This document shows positions 1-9,212 of a stretch of 64,000 bases of DNA, one piece after another; the first letter of the stretch is position 1, and each line of letters opens with the position of its first letter. The stretch is from positions 19,732-83,731 of the forward strand of contig CAJXOF010000017.1 of NCBI GenBank assembly GCA_913057945.1. The letters run 5' to 3'. The position numbers and the translations under genes were made by a program. The notes beneath the pieces were generated by a model. It did no database searches. It had not been told where the DNA came from and saw only the letters and a list, made by a program, of their open reading frames with translations. This stretch comes from an uncultured Hyphomonadaceae bacterium (GTDB taxonomy: Bacteria > Pseudomonadota > Alphaproteobacteria > Caulobacterales > Hyphomonadaceae).

Positions 1-70
1 GAAGCTGTTATAGTCATTGGCAGGTGGAAGGCGGGGCCGATCCGGACCTGTTATCAGGAGGTGTGGTTGT

Positions 71-790
71 ATGGGACTGATCTGGTGGATTTTGCCAGCA
101 ATCGCGGCCGTGATCGGCCTGATGCTGCTGTTTGCAGGCTTCGGCAAACTTGCGCGGCTGAAAGCCGGTTCCGGCGCGGTGCGGCTGACCTTTGGGGCCG
201 GGTTCCTCGCTCTTGCCGGCGTCGTGGCCTTTGCGGGCCTCAACCTGCAGACCTACAAGCGCCTGACCAAGGAACGTTACGCCGCGAATGTGAAATTCGA
301 GGCGGTTGAGGGCGAAGAGAACGCCTACACGCTGGATTTGACCTTTTCCGATGGCCGCAAGCTGGTCGAGGCCAACGGTGCCCAGCCCGTGCTGCGCGGC
401 AATGAATTCGAGATCGGCGCGCAGGTCATCAAGTTCAAACCGGTGGCCAACATGCTGGGCTATGACTCGATCTACCGGCTCGACTTCATTGAAGGCCGCC
501 TGTCCCGCCGGTTCACCCCGGATGTGGTGACCGAGGCGACGACCAACGGCATCGCGCTGGCGACCAATCCGGGCCTTGACGTACACCGGCTGGCCCAGGA
601 GCAGGGTGGCCGGTTTGGCATTGATGCGCAATATGGCTCGGCCTCCTACCAGCCCATGGGGGATCGGTTCGAGTATGTCGTGAACATCACCCAGGATGCC
701 CTGATCGCCCGGCCGACCGAAGCGACCAAGACACTGATCCAGAAGCAGCGCTATCCCGGATACAGTATGACTGAGGAGCCGGGACAGTGA
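71..790 (+). CDS. Membrane-anchored protein of unknown function
   Basis: I do not recognise this 239-residue protein. Two hydrophobic segments lie near its N-terminus (about residues 2-24 and 36-56), followed by a soluble domain of about 180 residues rich in beta-type sequence, so it is probably anchored in the inner membrane. I chose the ATG at 71 because an AGGAGG-like Shine-Dalgarno sits about 10 bases upstream and the first membrane segment begins there; a longer in-frame reading from 17 has no ribosome site. Its TGA overlaps the GTG start of the next gene (GTGA), so the two are probably translationally coupled. Confidence 0.7.
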   Translation: MGLIWWILPAIAAVIGLMLLFAGFGKLARLKAGSGAVRLTFGAGFLALAGVVAFAGLNLQTYKRLTKERYAANVKFEAVEGEENAYTLDLTFSDGRKLVEANGAQPVLRGNEFEIGAQVIKFKPVANMLGYDSIYRLDFIEGRLSRRFTPDVVTEATTNGIALATNPGLDVHRLAQEQGGRFGIDAQYGSASYQPMGDRFEYVVNITQDALIARPTEATKTLIQKQRYPGYSMTEEPGQ

Positions 791-1413
791 ACCCGTGGGA
801 CCGCTACGTCGTACCGCATCTGGTGTCGTGCGCCTGCAGCACGAAGCCGATCATGAAACAGCGCGAGAAAGTCGTTCCGCAAGCTGAAGGACAGGTGCTG
901 GAGATCGGCGCCGGGTCGGGCACGAATTTCGCCCTCTATGATGGCAACAAGGTGGACCATCTCTTCGCGCTGGAGCCCTCCGACGTGATGGTGGGCAAGG
1001 CCCGCCGCGAAGCAGGGCGCCTTGGCATCGGCCACCATATCGATTTCCTGCAGACCGGCGCGGAATCCATTCCGCTGGAAGACGATTCCATCGACACCGC
1101 CGTGATTACCTTCGTGCTCTGCACCATTCCCGATTGGGAATCCTCGCTGAAGGAAGTGCGCCGTGTGCTGAAGCCTGGCGGGAAAATCCTGTTCTCCGAA
1201 CATGGGCTTGCGCCCGATGAAGGCGTCGCCAAATGGCAGCGCCGGATCGAGCCTGTCTGGAAGCCTCTGGCGGGTGGGTGCCATTTGACACGCGATACCG
1301 AAGCGATGTTTGCCTCGGCCGGGTTCCGGCTGGATGAGGCAGAGACGATGTACCTGCCGTCAACGCCCAAAGTGGCTGGCTTTGTCAGCTGGGGCAGCGC
1401 GGTTCCGGTCTGA
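787..1413 (+). CDS. Class I SAM-dependent methyltransferase
   Basis: A 208-residue protein with the Rossmann methyltransferase signature VLEIGAGSG at residues 37-45, an acidic residue at the end of strand 2 (E63), and the post-motif LKPGGKILFSEH near 128-139, as in the Methyltransf_11/UbiE-like group. The substrate cannot be read from the sequence. It starts at a GTG overlapping the stop of the upstream membrane protein and is followed 9 bases later by an HODM-like oxygenase gene. The run of adjacent genes suggests one transcript, but not a recognised pathway. Confidence 0.85.
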   Translation: MNPWDRYVVPHLVSCACSTKPIMKQREKVVPQAEGQVLEIGAGSGTNFALYDGNKVDHLFALEPSDVMVGKARREAGRLGIGHHIDFLQTGAESIPLEDDSIDTAVITFVLCTIPDWESSLKEVRRVLKPGGKILFSEHGLAPDEGVAKWQRRIEPVWKPLAGGCHLTRDTEAMFASAGFRLDEAETMYLPSTPKVAGFVSWGSAVPV

Positions 1414-1422
1414 TCCGCGGCG

Positions 1423-2283
1423 ATGCGCACGCCGCCCTATCTGCCCTTCCTTGACGGTCCGCCCGGCATCGCGCCGGGGCTGAAGCCGATTGCAACGGAG
1501 GCCTGGCTGGTGCCGGACACCGAGGCGGCAGCATGGCTGGCCCCCAAGCGGGAGCTGATGCGCACGCACCGGAACGAGGTATTCGCGGCGCAGGATGCTG
1601 ACGCGGAAATGGCGGAAGCGGCATCAGCGGTTCTGGCGGTCGCCGGGCCAGCAGACGAGGACTGGCCCACCCTGCTGGAAGCCGCCGCCTCAACCGTCTC
1701 AGATGATCTCTGCCTCATGCTGCGCGATGAAGCCGGACTCTGGCGGCTCAGGGCGGCAAGCCTTTGCGCGCCGACCTTCTGGCGACTTGCGGAGAAGATT
1801 GGCCAGCCGCTCGGCGGAGTGCATGGGCCTGTGCCGGGCGGCGACCCCGGACTGGCGGCGCGCATTTCCCGCATCTTTGACGGGCTGCAACCGGGCCGCG
1901 TGCTGGAACGGTTCAACTGGACCGTTCAGGCGGGGGAGGAACGGTTCACACCCAGTTCCGCGCCCCTGAAAGACCTGGCCACGAGAACGCCCGATGCGGC
2001 GGCGCTGGACGTGCTGCATCTGCGCGTAGAGCGCCAGACGATCCGGAAACTGCCGCAGACCGGCGCGCTGCTCTTTACCATCCGTATCGTGATCGATCCG
2101 CTGTGCGCCGCGCTCTCCACACCGCACCATGTGGAGGCTTTTGCCACTGCGTGGCAGGGCGTTGATCCTGCGATGCACCGCTACAAGGGCTGGCCCGCCT
2201 ATGAGCGGCTGGTGGGCGCTGCACTGGACGCGCGCCGGAATCCCGTTACTTCCGAAGGCAGCACAAAAGACGAGGCAGGATAA
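1423..2283 (+). CDS. DUF3445 / heme-dependent oxidative N-demethylase-like protein
   Basis: A 286-residue protein matching the DUF3445 (HODM alpha-like) family. The family blocks are visible: FWRLAEKIGQPLGGVHGPVPG-type sequence at 119-139 and RVERQTIRKLP followed by GALLFTIR at about 201-221. Characterised HODM enzymes use heme to oxidatively demethylate secondary methylamines; that chemistry is inferred here from family membership only. The partner reductase subunits are not nearby. The stop codon abuts the ATG of the EVE-domain gene. Confidence 0.8.
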   Translation: MRTPPYLPFLDGPPGIAPGLKPIATEAWLVPDTEAAAWLAPKRELMRTHRNEVFAAQDADAEMAEAASAVLAVAGPADEDWPTLLEAAASTVSDDLCLMLRDEAGLWRLRAASLCAPTFWRLAEKIGQPLGGVHGPVPGGDPGLAARISRIFDGLQPGRVLERFNWTVQAGEERFTPSSAPLKDLATRTPDAAALDVLHLRVERQTIRKLPQTGALLFTIRIVIDPLCAALSTPHHVEAFATAWQGVDPAMHRYKGWPAYERLVGAALDARRNPVTSEGSTKDEAG

Positions 2284-2721
2284 ATGAAATACTGGCTGTT
2301 CAAATCCGAACCCGACGCCTGGAGCTGGGACGAGCAGAAGGCCAAGGGTGATGAGGGCGAGGAATGGTCCGGCATCCGCAACTACCAGGCGCGCAATTTC
2401 ATGCGCGACATGAAGATCGGTGACCGCGCCTTCTTCTACCACTCCAACAAGGGGCTGGAGGTCGTTGGTGTCGTGGAGGTTTCTGCTGAAAGCGCGCCGG
2501 ATTCCACGACCGATGATGAACGCTGGGATTGCGTCTACCTGCGCGCGCTGGCGGACATGCCGAAGCCGGTGAAGCTGAAGGATGTGAAGGCCAATCCGAA
2601 GCTGGAAGAGATGAGCCTCGTCACCTCGTTCCGCCTGTCTGTTCAGCCCGTCCGGCCGAATGAGTGGAAGGAAGTCTGCCGCATGGGCGGGCTCGATCCG
2701 AAGACGCTGGAGCCGGTCTGA
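2284..2721 (+). CDS. EVE domain-containing protein
   Basis: A 145-residue single-domain protein opening with MKYWLFKSEP and then WSGIRNYQARNFMRDM and GDRAFFYHS, the hallmark blocks of the EVE (PUA-like, thymocyte nuclear protein 1) family, which binds modified bases in nucleic acids. Length is normal for stand-alone EVE proteins. It begins directly after the stop of the DUF3445 gene with no gap, so it is probably the last gene of the four-gene run starting at 71. A precise cellular role is not established. Confidence 0.88.
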   Translation: MKYWLFKSEPDAWSWDEQKAKGDEGEEWSGIRNYQARNFMRDMKIGDRAFFYHSNKGLEVVGVVEVSAESAPDSTTDDERWDCVYLRALADMPKPVKLKDVKANPKLEEMSLVTSFRLSVQPVRPNEWKEVCRMGGLDPKTLEPV

Positions 2722-2858
2722 TTACGGGGCAGATTACCGGGGCCAAAAAAGCCTAAAAAGCGTCTGGCGCAAAAAATGTTAGCGTGCAACAATGCGTCTC
2801 AATAAGGGGGCGACTGCGCATGATCGCGGCTCCTGAGAAACGTCACAGGGAGAGCGAC

Positions 2859-5591
2859 ATGGCTATGCGCCGGCATGGAATTCTGAACAAATTCAACCTT
2901 TTGGGAGCTGCGGCGTCGATTGCGTTGCTGGCAGGCTGCGCGAGTTTGCAGGCGGAAGAGGCCCCGGCCGAGCTGGCGGATGCCGCCACCGAGGCAACGC
3001 CGCAAACCCCGCCCTATCTGGACGCGTCCCTGAGCCCTGAGGCGCGTGCGAAAGATCTCGTCAGCCGCATGACGCTGGAAGAGAAGGCCGCGCAAATGTA
3101 CGACAAGGCCGCCGGCATTCCGCGCCTTGGCCTGCACGAATACAATTGGTGGAACGAGGCCCTGCACGGGGTCGCCCGCGCGGGCCATGCGACGGTCTTC
3201 CCGCAAGCGATTGGCCTGGCCTCGACCTGGGATGAAGACCTGATGCTGGAGATCGCCACGACGATTTCCGACGAAGGCCGCGCCAAGCATCATTATTACG
3301 CCTCCGAAGACGTCTACGCCATGTATGGCGGGCTGACCTTCTGGTCGCCGAACATCAACATCTTCCGCGACCCGCGCTGGGGCAGGGGACAGGAAACCTA
3401 TGGCGAAGACCCGTTCCTGACGGGCCGCATGGCGGTGAATTTCGTCAACGGCATCCAGGGCGATGACGACAAATACCTCAAGGCCATCGCGACGGTGAAA
3501 CACTACGCCGTTCATTCCGGCCCCGAGCCGTCGCGCCATCGCGACGATTATCACGCCAGCGATGCCGATCTCTGGGAAACCTATCTGCCGGCCTTCAAGA
3601 TGGCGTTCGACGAGACCGATGTCGGCTCGGTGATGTGCGCCTATAATGCGGTCTGGGGCGCGCCGGCCTGTGGCAGCGAGCGCCTGATGGTGGACCTGCT
3701 GAGGGATGAATTGAAATTCGACGGATATGTTGTCTCCGATTGCGGCGCGATTGGTGACTTCTACTATGATGAAGAGAAAAAGGCCGCAGGCGAAGCGCCC
3801 TATGCGGCGCATGATTATGTCGATACGCGCGCTGAAGCTGCGGCCCTGTCGGTGAAGATGGGCACGGACCTCAATTGCGGCGATGGCGAGGGCAACAAGA
3901 TGGACGCCCTGCCGGACGCCGTGGCGCAGGGCCTGATCGACGAGGCCACCATCGACCAGTCGGTGGAGCGGCTCTACACCGCGCTGTTCCGCCTTGGCAT
4001 GTATGATGATCCCTCCATGGTGCCGTGGGCGGATACGCCGATCGACATCGTGGCGAATGACGACCACATTGCCCTGTCCGAACAGGCCGCGCGCCAGTCG
4101 CTCGTCCTCTTGAAGAATGACGGCATTCTGCCGCTGGCTCCGGAGACCAAGGTTGCCGTGATCGGTCCGAATGCCGACAATTGGTGGACGCTGGTGGCGA
4201 ACTATTATGGCCGCCCGACCCAGCCCGTCACGGCGCTGGAAGGCGTGAAGGCCAGGATCGGCGCGGAAAACGTCACCTATGCGCTTGGCTCGACCATCGC
4301 GGGCGACAATTACTCCAACTACAAGCCAATTCCGGCGGCCGCTCTGTTCCATGAGGATGCGGACGGCAATCTCGTGCCGGGCGTGAAGTCCGCTTACTAT
4401 CCCAACAAGACGCTCGAAGGCGAGCCGACACTGGAACAGGTCGAAGAGAAGATCGACTTCTACTGGGACCGCACACCGAGCACGGACGGCCTGAATGATG
4501 AATTCAGTGCGACCTGGGATGGCGTGATCGTCCCCGAGACCGATGGCGTCTATCGCTTCCAGCCTTCGCGCTGGAGCGAGGTCGAGATCAATGGCGAAGC
4601 CGTGGGAGAGATGGACGGCATCGAGATGCAGGCCGGCGAGGCCTATTCGGTCCATATGGTGCTGAAATTCGACAGCGGCTGGCCGCGTGACCAGCTCGAC
4701 AAATATGCCTATCTCAACTGGACCGACGTTTCCCGCGACCTGAAAGCCGAAGCGATGACTGCGGCGGAAGAGGCAGACGTGATCCTGTTCTTCGGCGGCA
4801 TTGATGCCAACCTGGAAGGCGAGGAAATGGGCGTCGAGCTCGACGGCTTCCTCGGCGGCGACCGCACGCACATCAAGCTGCCGGAAAGCCAGGAGACGCT
4901 GCTGAAAGCGCTGCAGGCCACGGGCAAGCCCGTCGTGATGGTGAACTTCTCAGGCTCGGCCATGGGGCTGAACTGGGAGAATGAGAATTTGCCGGCCATC
5001 GTGCAGGCCTTCTATCCGGGCGAACAGGCAGGCAAGGCCATCGCAGACCTGCTCTGGGGCGAGTTCAGCCCGTCGGGCCGCCTGCCGGTGACCTTCTACA
5101 AATCGGTCGACGACCTGCCGGACTTTGGCGACTATTCAATGGCGAACCGGACCTACAAATACTACGAGGGCGAACCGCTCTATCCGTTCGGCCACGGCCT
5201 CTCCTATACGAGCTTTGCCTATAGCGGCCTGTCGGTGCCGGAGACGCATGACGCCTCCCAGACCCTGCCGGTCAGCGTGACGGTGACGAATACGGGCGAC
5301 ATGCCGGGCCGGGAAGTGGTGCAGGCCTATATCCAGCACAAGGACCGGGCGCATGCGGCCGTGCCGCGGATCGAGCTGGTGGCGTTTGAAGTGGTCGACC
5401 TGGCCCCTGGTGAGCGTCAAACGATTCGTTTCGATCTCTCCCCGGACCGGATCGGCTATTATGATACGGACGGCACCTTCGTCACGCCGGAGGGCACCGA
5501 AGCCGTGTTGACGCTGGGCAGTGGCCAGCCGGGATATGTTGACGAAGACTCGATTGAAGAAAGTAATATCCGCTTCGTTTCAAGCGAATAA
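2859..5591 (+). CDS. Glycoside hydrolase family 3 lipoprotein (beta-glucosidase/xylosidase type)
   Basis: A 910-residue exported enzyme. The start at 2859 has a GGGAG ribosome site and leads into a lipoprotein signal ending LLAGC. The GH3 N-terminal barrel follows, with the nucleophile in VVSDCGAI (D294). A PA14-like insert (ATWDGVIVPETDGVYRF region, about residues 545-620) sits inside the C-terminal sandwich, and a fibronectin-III-like domain ends the protein. This architecture is common in periplasmic beta-xylosidases and beta-glucosidases that release sugars from oligosaccharides. An in-frame start at 2784 would add 25 residues before the signal peptide and is unlikely. Substrate is not determinable from sequence. 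Confidence 0.9.
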   Translation: MAMRRHGILNKFNLLGAAASIALLAGCASLQAEEAPAELADAATEATPQTPPYLDASLSPEARAKDLVSRMTLEEKAAQMYDKAAGIPRLGLHEYNWWNEALHGVARAGHATVFPQAIGLASTWDEDLMLEIATTISDEGRAKHHYYASEDVYAMYGGLTFWSPNINIFRDPRWGRGQETYGEDPFLTGRMAVNFVNGIQGDDDKYLKAIATVKHYAVHSGPEPSRHRDDYHASDADLWETYLPAFKMAFDETDVGSVMCAYNAVWGAPACGSERLMVDLLRDELKFDGYVVSDCGAIGDFYYDEEKKAAGEAPYAAHDYVDTRAEAAALSVKMGTDLNCGDGEGNKMDALPDAVAQGLIDEATIDQSVERLYTALFRLGMYDDPSMVPWADTPIDIVANDDHIALSEQAARQSLVLLKNDGILPLAPETKVAVIGPNADNWWTLVANYYGRPTQPVTALEGVKARIGAENVTYALGSTIAGDNYSNYKPIPAAALFHEDADGNLVPGVKSAYYPNKTLEGEPTLEQVEEKIDFYWDRTPSTDGLNDEFSATWDGVIVPETDGVYRFQPSRWSEVEINGEAVGEMDGIEMQAGEAYSVHMVLKFDSGWPRDQLDKYAYLNWTDVSRDLKAEAMTAAEEADVILFFGGIDANLEGEEMGVELDGFLGGDRTHIKLPESQETLLKALQATGKPVVMVNFSGSAMGLNWENENLPAIVQAFYPGEQAGKAIADLLWGEFSPSGRLPVTFYKSVDDLPDFGDYSMANRTYKYYEGEPLYPFGHGLSYTSFAYSGLSVPETHDASQTLPVSVTVTNTGDMPGREVVQAYIQHKDRAHAAVPRIELVAFEVVDLAPGERQTIRFDLSPDRIGYYDTDGTFVTPEGTEAVLTLGSGQPGYVDEDSIEESNIRFVSSE

Positions 5592-5623
5592 TTATATTTC
5601 GCAACGCACTACATAGTTAAGCT

Positions 5624-5645
5624 GGGCCTGCCTTCGAGCAGGCCC
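5624..5645 (+). terminator. Hairpin after the GH3 gene
   Basis: Perfect 8-bp stem GGGCCTGC/GCAGGCCC with a 6-base loop, 32 bases after the GH3 stop codon. The T-run after it is poor, so it may be a weak intrinsic terminator or an mRNA-stabilising hairpin. Confidence 0.55.
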
Positions 5646-5915
5646 ATTCCATTTACATGGAAGTTGAACGAGGTTTCCTTGAGAATGACTTGCAGGACAT
5701 GCGTTATCCTGTAATGATTACTACAGAACTGGCCTGGGGCCGTTTGGGAGAGCTGGGGGTTCTGAGTGCGGAAAGTAATCAACTGCGCCCGCAAATGGAA
5801 AGACGGCTACGGTGTCTGGCAATGTGCCCGTCTCCGTAACCGTCTCGCGTCCCACTTTGGCAATGCGGTAATGGAATGCCACCCAGCCTGGTATCTAGTT
5901 GGTGGTACCTTTTCA
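5646..5915. other. Intergenic stretch without a supported gene
   Basis: Short open frames occur here on both strands, but none has a ribosome site, recognisable motif or coding-like composition. I see no gene in it. It probably holds the leader and promoter of the downstream TetR gene. Confidence 0.5.
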
Positions 5916-5970
5916 GGAACGAAGCGTTCCCGAATATCCACATTGGTGTTTTTACATACCACTGGTATGT
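5916..5970. promoter_or_regulatory. Candidate operators upstream of tetR
   Basis: Two inverted repeats lie just before the TetR start. GGAACG-AAG-CGTTCC spans 5916-5930. ACATACCA-C-TGGTATGT spans 5954-5970, a perfect 8+1+8 palindrome ending 24 bases before the ATG. The second has the size and symmetry of an AcrR/TetR-type operator, so autorepression is likely. This is inference from symmetry and position. Confidence 0.6.
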
Positions 5971-5994
5971 TAGATCGACAACCGAAAAGCTAGC

Positions 5995-6579
5995 ATGGCC
6001 AATCGTCGAGCAAAAAAGGCAAGCGAAACCCGCGCCGGGATCCTTCACGCGGCACGGCAGCGCTTTACCCATGAAGGCTTCGAGGCGAGCCTTTCCAGCA
6101 TTGTGGAAGACGCCGGCATCACAAAGGGCGCCCTGTTCCACCATTTCGAAAACAAACAGGCCCTGTATCATGAAGTCTGGCAGGAACTTCAGAGCGAAAT
6201 GAACCGGGACACCCAGCGCGCGGCACTGGGGGGCCGGTCGCTGGACGATCCGTACGCAGCCATGCTCGCCGGAGCGCGGCAATATCTGGAATGGGCCACA
6301 CGGCCCGACTATCAGAGGATCGTCCTGATCGACGGCCGGGCCGCGCTGGGGATCGACTGGTATGAAGCCGATTTTGCCCTCGGCCAGCGCAGCGTGCGGG
6401 TTGGAGTCGATTACCTCGTCCAGAAAGGGCATATCGCCCCGGAAAATGCCGCCTCTGCGGCTGTCATCATGCAGGGCGCGTTGAACGGCGCGGGCGTGGC
6501 GCTCAGCCGGAAGGTGCCCGGCGTGTCGGTCGAGACCATCTACAAGACGATTGAGCGCCTGTTGCGGAAACTGTCCTGA
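5995..6579 (+). CDS. TetR/AcrR family transcriptional regulator
   Basis: A 194-residue regulator. The N-terminal helix-turn-helix reads through FEASLSSIVEDAGITKGALFHHF (about residues 24-46), the typical TetR recognition helix; the remainder is an all-helical ligand/dimer domain of normal length. A perfect palindrome lies just upstream. The convergent neighbour is a 2OG oxygenase, and no efflux genes are adjacent, so the regulated target is not obvious. It may control only itself and genes elsewhere. Confidence 0.88.
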   Translation: MANRRAKKASETRAGILHAARQRFTHEGFEASLSSIVEDAGITKGALFHHFENKQALYHEVWQELQSEMNRDTQRAALGGRSLDDPYAAMLAGARQYLEWATRPDYQRIVLIDGRAALGIDWYEADFALGQRSVRVGVDYLVQKGHIAPENAASAAVIMQGALNGAGVALSRKVPGVSVETIYKTIERLLRKLS

Positions 6580-6597
6580 CCTGCCCCAGCTCGCCGA

Positions 6598-7260
6598 TCA
6601 GTCAATCGGGATGGCCAGGCCGTCAATCGCAGGATTGACCCGCCACCAGCCAGCAATGCCGAAGCGGAGACGCGCGGTCGGCTGAACTTCGTGCGGAATG
6701 GTTTCCGACAGCATGAACACTACGCCGCCGCCTTCGGGCATAATGCAGGCGACGGAGGCATCGTTTTCGGCGGCGCCTTCCGGCCAGACCACCAGCGCTC
6801 CCCCATCTTCCGGGCTCCAGTCTTCATTCAGATAGACCACGATGGAGACGATGCGGTTCCGGGCGCCTTCAAAACTGTCGAGGTGGCGGTCATAGAAGCC
6901 GCCTTCGGGATAGACCGCATAACACGCCTCGAATTCGAACAGGCCGAGCAGGAGCGTCCGATTGAGGGATTCCCGCCAGCCTTCGGCCCAATCCGCAAAG
7001 GCGAGCTGGGCATGGCTGGCACCATTCAGCCAGGTGATGCGGGTCTTGCGGATGGACCGGTCGACCTGGAAAGCGTCATCGCGACCAATTCCGGCGGGGG
7101 CGAGGGCGGCGTCGGCGTCCAGCGCCTGGATCTCGTCGCGCAGCGCGGTCAGCAGGGGCTCCGGCAACAGGCCGGGCTGCCACGACCAGCCCTTGCTGGC
7201 GAGATCTTCGGCCACGCAGCCGAGACGGTTGTCACCCGTCAGGGGAAGGGGGGCGATCAT
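6598..7260 (-). CDS. 2OG-Fe(II) oxygenase (prolyl-4-hydroxylase-like)
   Basis: A 220-residue protein with the double-stranded beta-helix iron site HxD...H: H126 and D128 in YDRHLDS, and H190 in ETIPHEV, followed by the 2-oxoglutarate-binding arginine in ARLRFGIAGWW. This is the P4Hc/SM-20 type that uses 2-oxoglutarate and O2 to hydroxylate a protein side chain or small molecule. It begins 34 bases after the carA stop on the same strand and may be co-transcribed with carA, though no functional link is known. Confidence 0.82.
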   Translation of the reverse strand: MIAPLPLTGDNRLGCVAEDLASKGWSWQPGLLPEPLLTALRDEIQALDADAALAPAGIGRDDAFQVDRSIRKTRITWLNGASHAQLAFADWAEGWRESLNRTLLLGLFEFEACYAVYPEGGFYDRHLDSFEGARNRIVSIVVYLNEDWSPEDGGALVVWPEGAAENDASVACIMPEGGGVVFMLSETIPHEVQPTARLRFGIAGWWRVNPAIDGLAIPID

Positions 7261-7294
7261 GCCTGGTCCGATTGTCGGGGCGCTCTGGCGGGCC

Positions 7295-8476
7295 TCAGGC
7301 CTGGTGGGCCGCCATCAGGTCCGCGAAGCGCTGGAACAGGTAGAAGCTGTCCTGCGGGCCGGGGCTGGCCTCGGGATGGTGCTGCACGGAGATGATCGGG
7401 CGGTCCTTCACAGCGAGCCCGGAATTGGTGCCGTCAAACAGGGAGCGATGGCTCTCTTCCACGCCCTCCGGCAGCGTTGCCGGATCAACGGTGAAGCCAT
7501 GATTCATGGACACGATCTCGACCTTGCCGGTGACGAGGTCTTTCACCGGGTGGTTGGCACCATGATGGCCCTGGCTCATCTTCATTGTCTTGGCACCGAG
7601 CGCGAGAGCGAGCAGCTGGTGTCCGAGGCAAATACCGAGGATCGGCAGGCCCTTGTCGATGACCGCGCGGATCATGTCGCCGGAGCGGGCAATCGTCGCC
7701 GCCGGGTCGCCCGGACCGTTGGAAAAGACCACGCCATCGGGATTGAGGGCAAAAATCTCGTCTGCCGTGGCATCGCCATTGACGATGCTGGCGCGGATGC
7801 CGGCCTGGGCCAGATTGCGCAGGATGTTCTTTTTCACGCCGAAATCGACCACCACGACATGGTGCTTGGCATCGGCCATATCGCTATAGCCGCCGGAGAT
7901 TTGCCAGAGGCGCTGGGTATTCTCGAAGGGCGCCTCCGTATCGACATCTGCCGCGAGGTCGGCCGTTTCAAGGCCGTTCCATGCGCGGGCGGTCTCGATC
8001 AGCGCGTCGAGGTCGATATTGCCATCCGGCTTGTGGCAGATGGCGGACTTCTGCATGCCTTTATCGCGCACGATCCGCGTGATGGCACGGGTGTCGACGC
8101 CCGAGAGGGCGACAATATTGCGGCGGGTCAGCCAGGTACCGAATTCCTCGCCGGAGCGCCAGTTCGAGGCCGCCGTGATCGGCTCGCGGAAAATCGTGCC
8201 ACAGGCACCATTTGCGCCCGGCCCCGAAGATTCCTCATGATCATCCGGGTTTGCGCCCACATTCCCGACATGCGGGAAGGTGAACAGCACGATCTGGGAC
8301 GAATAGGAGGGGTCTGTCAGGATCTCCTGATAGCCGGTAATCGCCGTATTGAAGCACAATTCTCCGACATGAACGCCTTCGGCGCCGGCACCTTTCCCCA
8401 GGAAAATAGTGCCGTCTGCCAAGGCAATGGCTCCCGTCGCAGTTGAGCTGGCTTGCTTTTTGCTGTGTTCGGACAT
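7295..8476 (-). CDS. carA: Carbamoyl-phosphate synthase small subunit
   Basis: The glutaminase subunit of carbamoyl-phosphate synthase, which hydrolyses glutamine and channels ammonia to CarB for arginine and pyrimidine synthesis. The N-terminal CPSase small-chain domain contains [16 protein letters not shown]. The class I amidotransferase domain carries the nucleophile in GICLGHQLL, and the catalytic His near the end lies in [13 protein letters not shown] chose the ATG at 8476 (393 residues) because GGAAGG lies upstream and the length fits the family; an in-frame start at 8530 is possible. carB is not in this window. Confidence 0.93.
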   Translation of the reverse strand: MSEHSKKQASSTATGAIALADGTIFLGKGAGAEGVHVGELCFNTAITGYQEILTDPSYSSQIVLFTFPHVGNVGANPDDHEESSGPGANGACGTIFREPITAASNWRSGEEFGTWLTRRNIVALSGVDTRAITRIVRDKGMQKSAICHKPDGNIDLDALIETARAWNGLETADLAADVDTEAPFENTQRLWQISGGYSDMADAKHHVVVVDFGVKKNILRNLAQAGIRASIVNGDATADEIFALNPDGVVFSNGPGDPAATIARSGDMIRAVIDKGLPILGICLGHQLLALALGAKTMKMSQGHHGANHPVKDLVTGKVEIVSMNHGFTVDPATLPEGVEESHRSLFDGTNSGLAVKDRPIISVQHHPEASPGPQDSFYLFQRFADLMAAHQA

Positions 8477-8606
8477 ATCTGGCTTGCCTTCCGGGATCAT
8501 TGTCAGACGGTTAACTCTCTCCGCCGACATTTTTCCGGGTAATGGGACTGAGTCCCTGCAACGTCAAGCATAGTCGAACGTTGCTGGTGTGAAAGGCGTA
8601 TTTTGA

Positions 8607-9119
8607 ATGGGCCAAGAAGATAAATCTGACATGATGTCGCTGAAAGTGCGTGTTGCGCAGGCATTGAGTGCCGAGCGTGAAAAGGACGAGGGCTGTACCA
8701 CCCGCCTGTCGACCTTGCGCCTGATTGATGCGGCCATCCGTGACCGGGACGTGTGCGCCCGTGGACGCGGTGACAGCGAAGGCTGTCCGGACGCCGATGT
8801 GCGAAACGTGCTGGATACCATGATTGCGCAGCGCGAAACCGCAGCGCGCGAGCATGATGATGCCGGCCGGATCGAGGATGCGATCCGGGAGCGCGAGGAA
8901 ATCGAGATTATCCGAAAATTCCTTCCGGAGCCGCTCGGGACGAAGGCGCTGGAAGCCGCTGTTGAAGAAGTGGTCGATGACCTCGGTGCCACGAAACTGA
9001 AAGATATCGGCCGGTGTATGTCGGCGCTGAAACAGCGTTATCCCGGCAAGATCGAATCCGGCACGGCAGGTAAGGTGATGCGCAAGGCGCTGACCGGGCA
9101 GAAGGCTGCCGCCAAGTAA
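8607..9119 (+). CDS. GatB/YqeY domain-containing protein
   Basis: A 170-residue YqeY-type protein. The N-terminal helical part matches the family (RLSTLRLIDAAIRDRD), and the C-terminal tRNA-binding-like domain contains EIIRKFLPEPL and a GAxKLKDIGRCM-like stretch. The related GatB tail binds tRNA in the amidotransferase; YqeY's own role is not well established. It is transcribed divergently from carA. A second start a few codons downstream (MMSLKVRV) is closer to the usual N-terminus, so the first residues are uncertain. Confidence 0.85.
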   Translation: MGQEDKSDMMSLKVRVAQALSAEREKDEGCTTRLSTLRLIDAAIRDRDVCARGRGDSEGCPDADVRNVLDTMIAQRETAAREHDDAGRIEDAIREREEIEIIRKFLPEPLGTKALEAAVEEVVDDLGATKLKDIGRCMSALKQRYPGKIESGTAGKVMRKALTGQKAAAK

Positions 9120-9152
9120 GCCGCGACACGCTGGTTAATTCTGCGAAAGGTT

Positions 9153-9178
9153 GGAACAAAGCCCTTCATGGGTCCGTT
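9153..9178 (+). promoter_or_regulatory. EcfG-type general stress promoter
   Basis: GGAAC at 9153-9157, a 17-base spacer, then CGTT at 9175-9178. This exactly matches the alphaproteobacterial EcfG consensus GGAAC-N16/17-CGTT. It ends 34 bases before the start of the PRC-barrel lipoprotein gene, a distance compatible with a short leader. Confidence 0.75.
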
Positions 9179-9212
9179 GGTTGTACGTTGATTACAACGA
9201 AAGGACTTTGAA

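Noticed and set aside
14..631. Minus-strand open frame opposite the first gene
   Set aside because: High-GC shadow frame; the plus-strand frame has a ribosome site, membrane segments and operon coupling.
5646..5993. Small open frames between the GH3 gene and tetR on both strands
   Set aside because: No ribosome sites, no motifs, and they overlap the operator palindromes.
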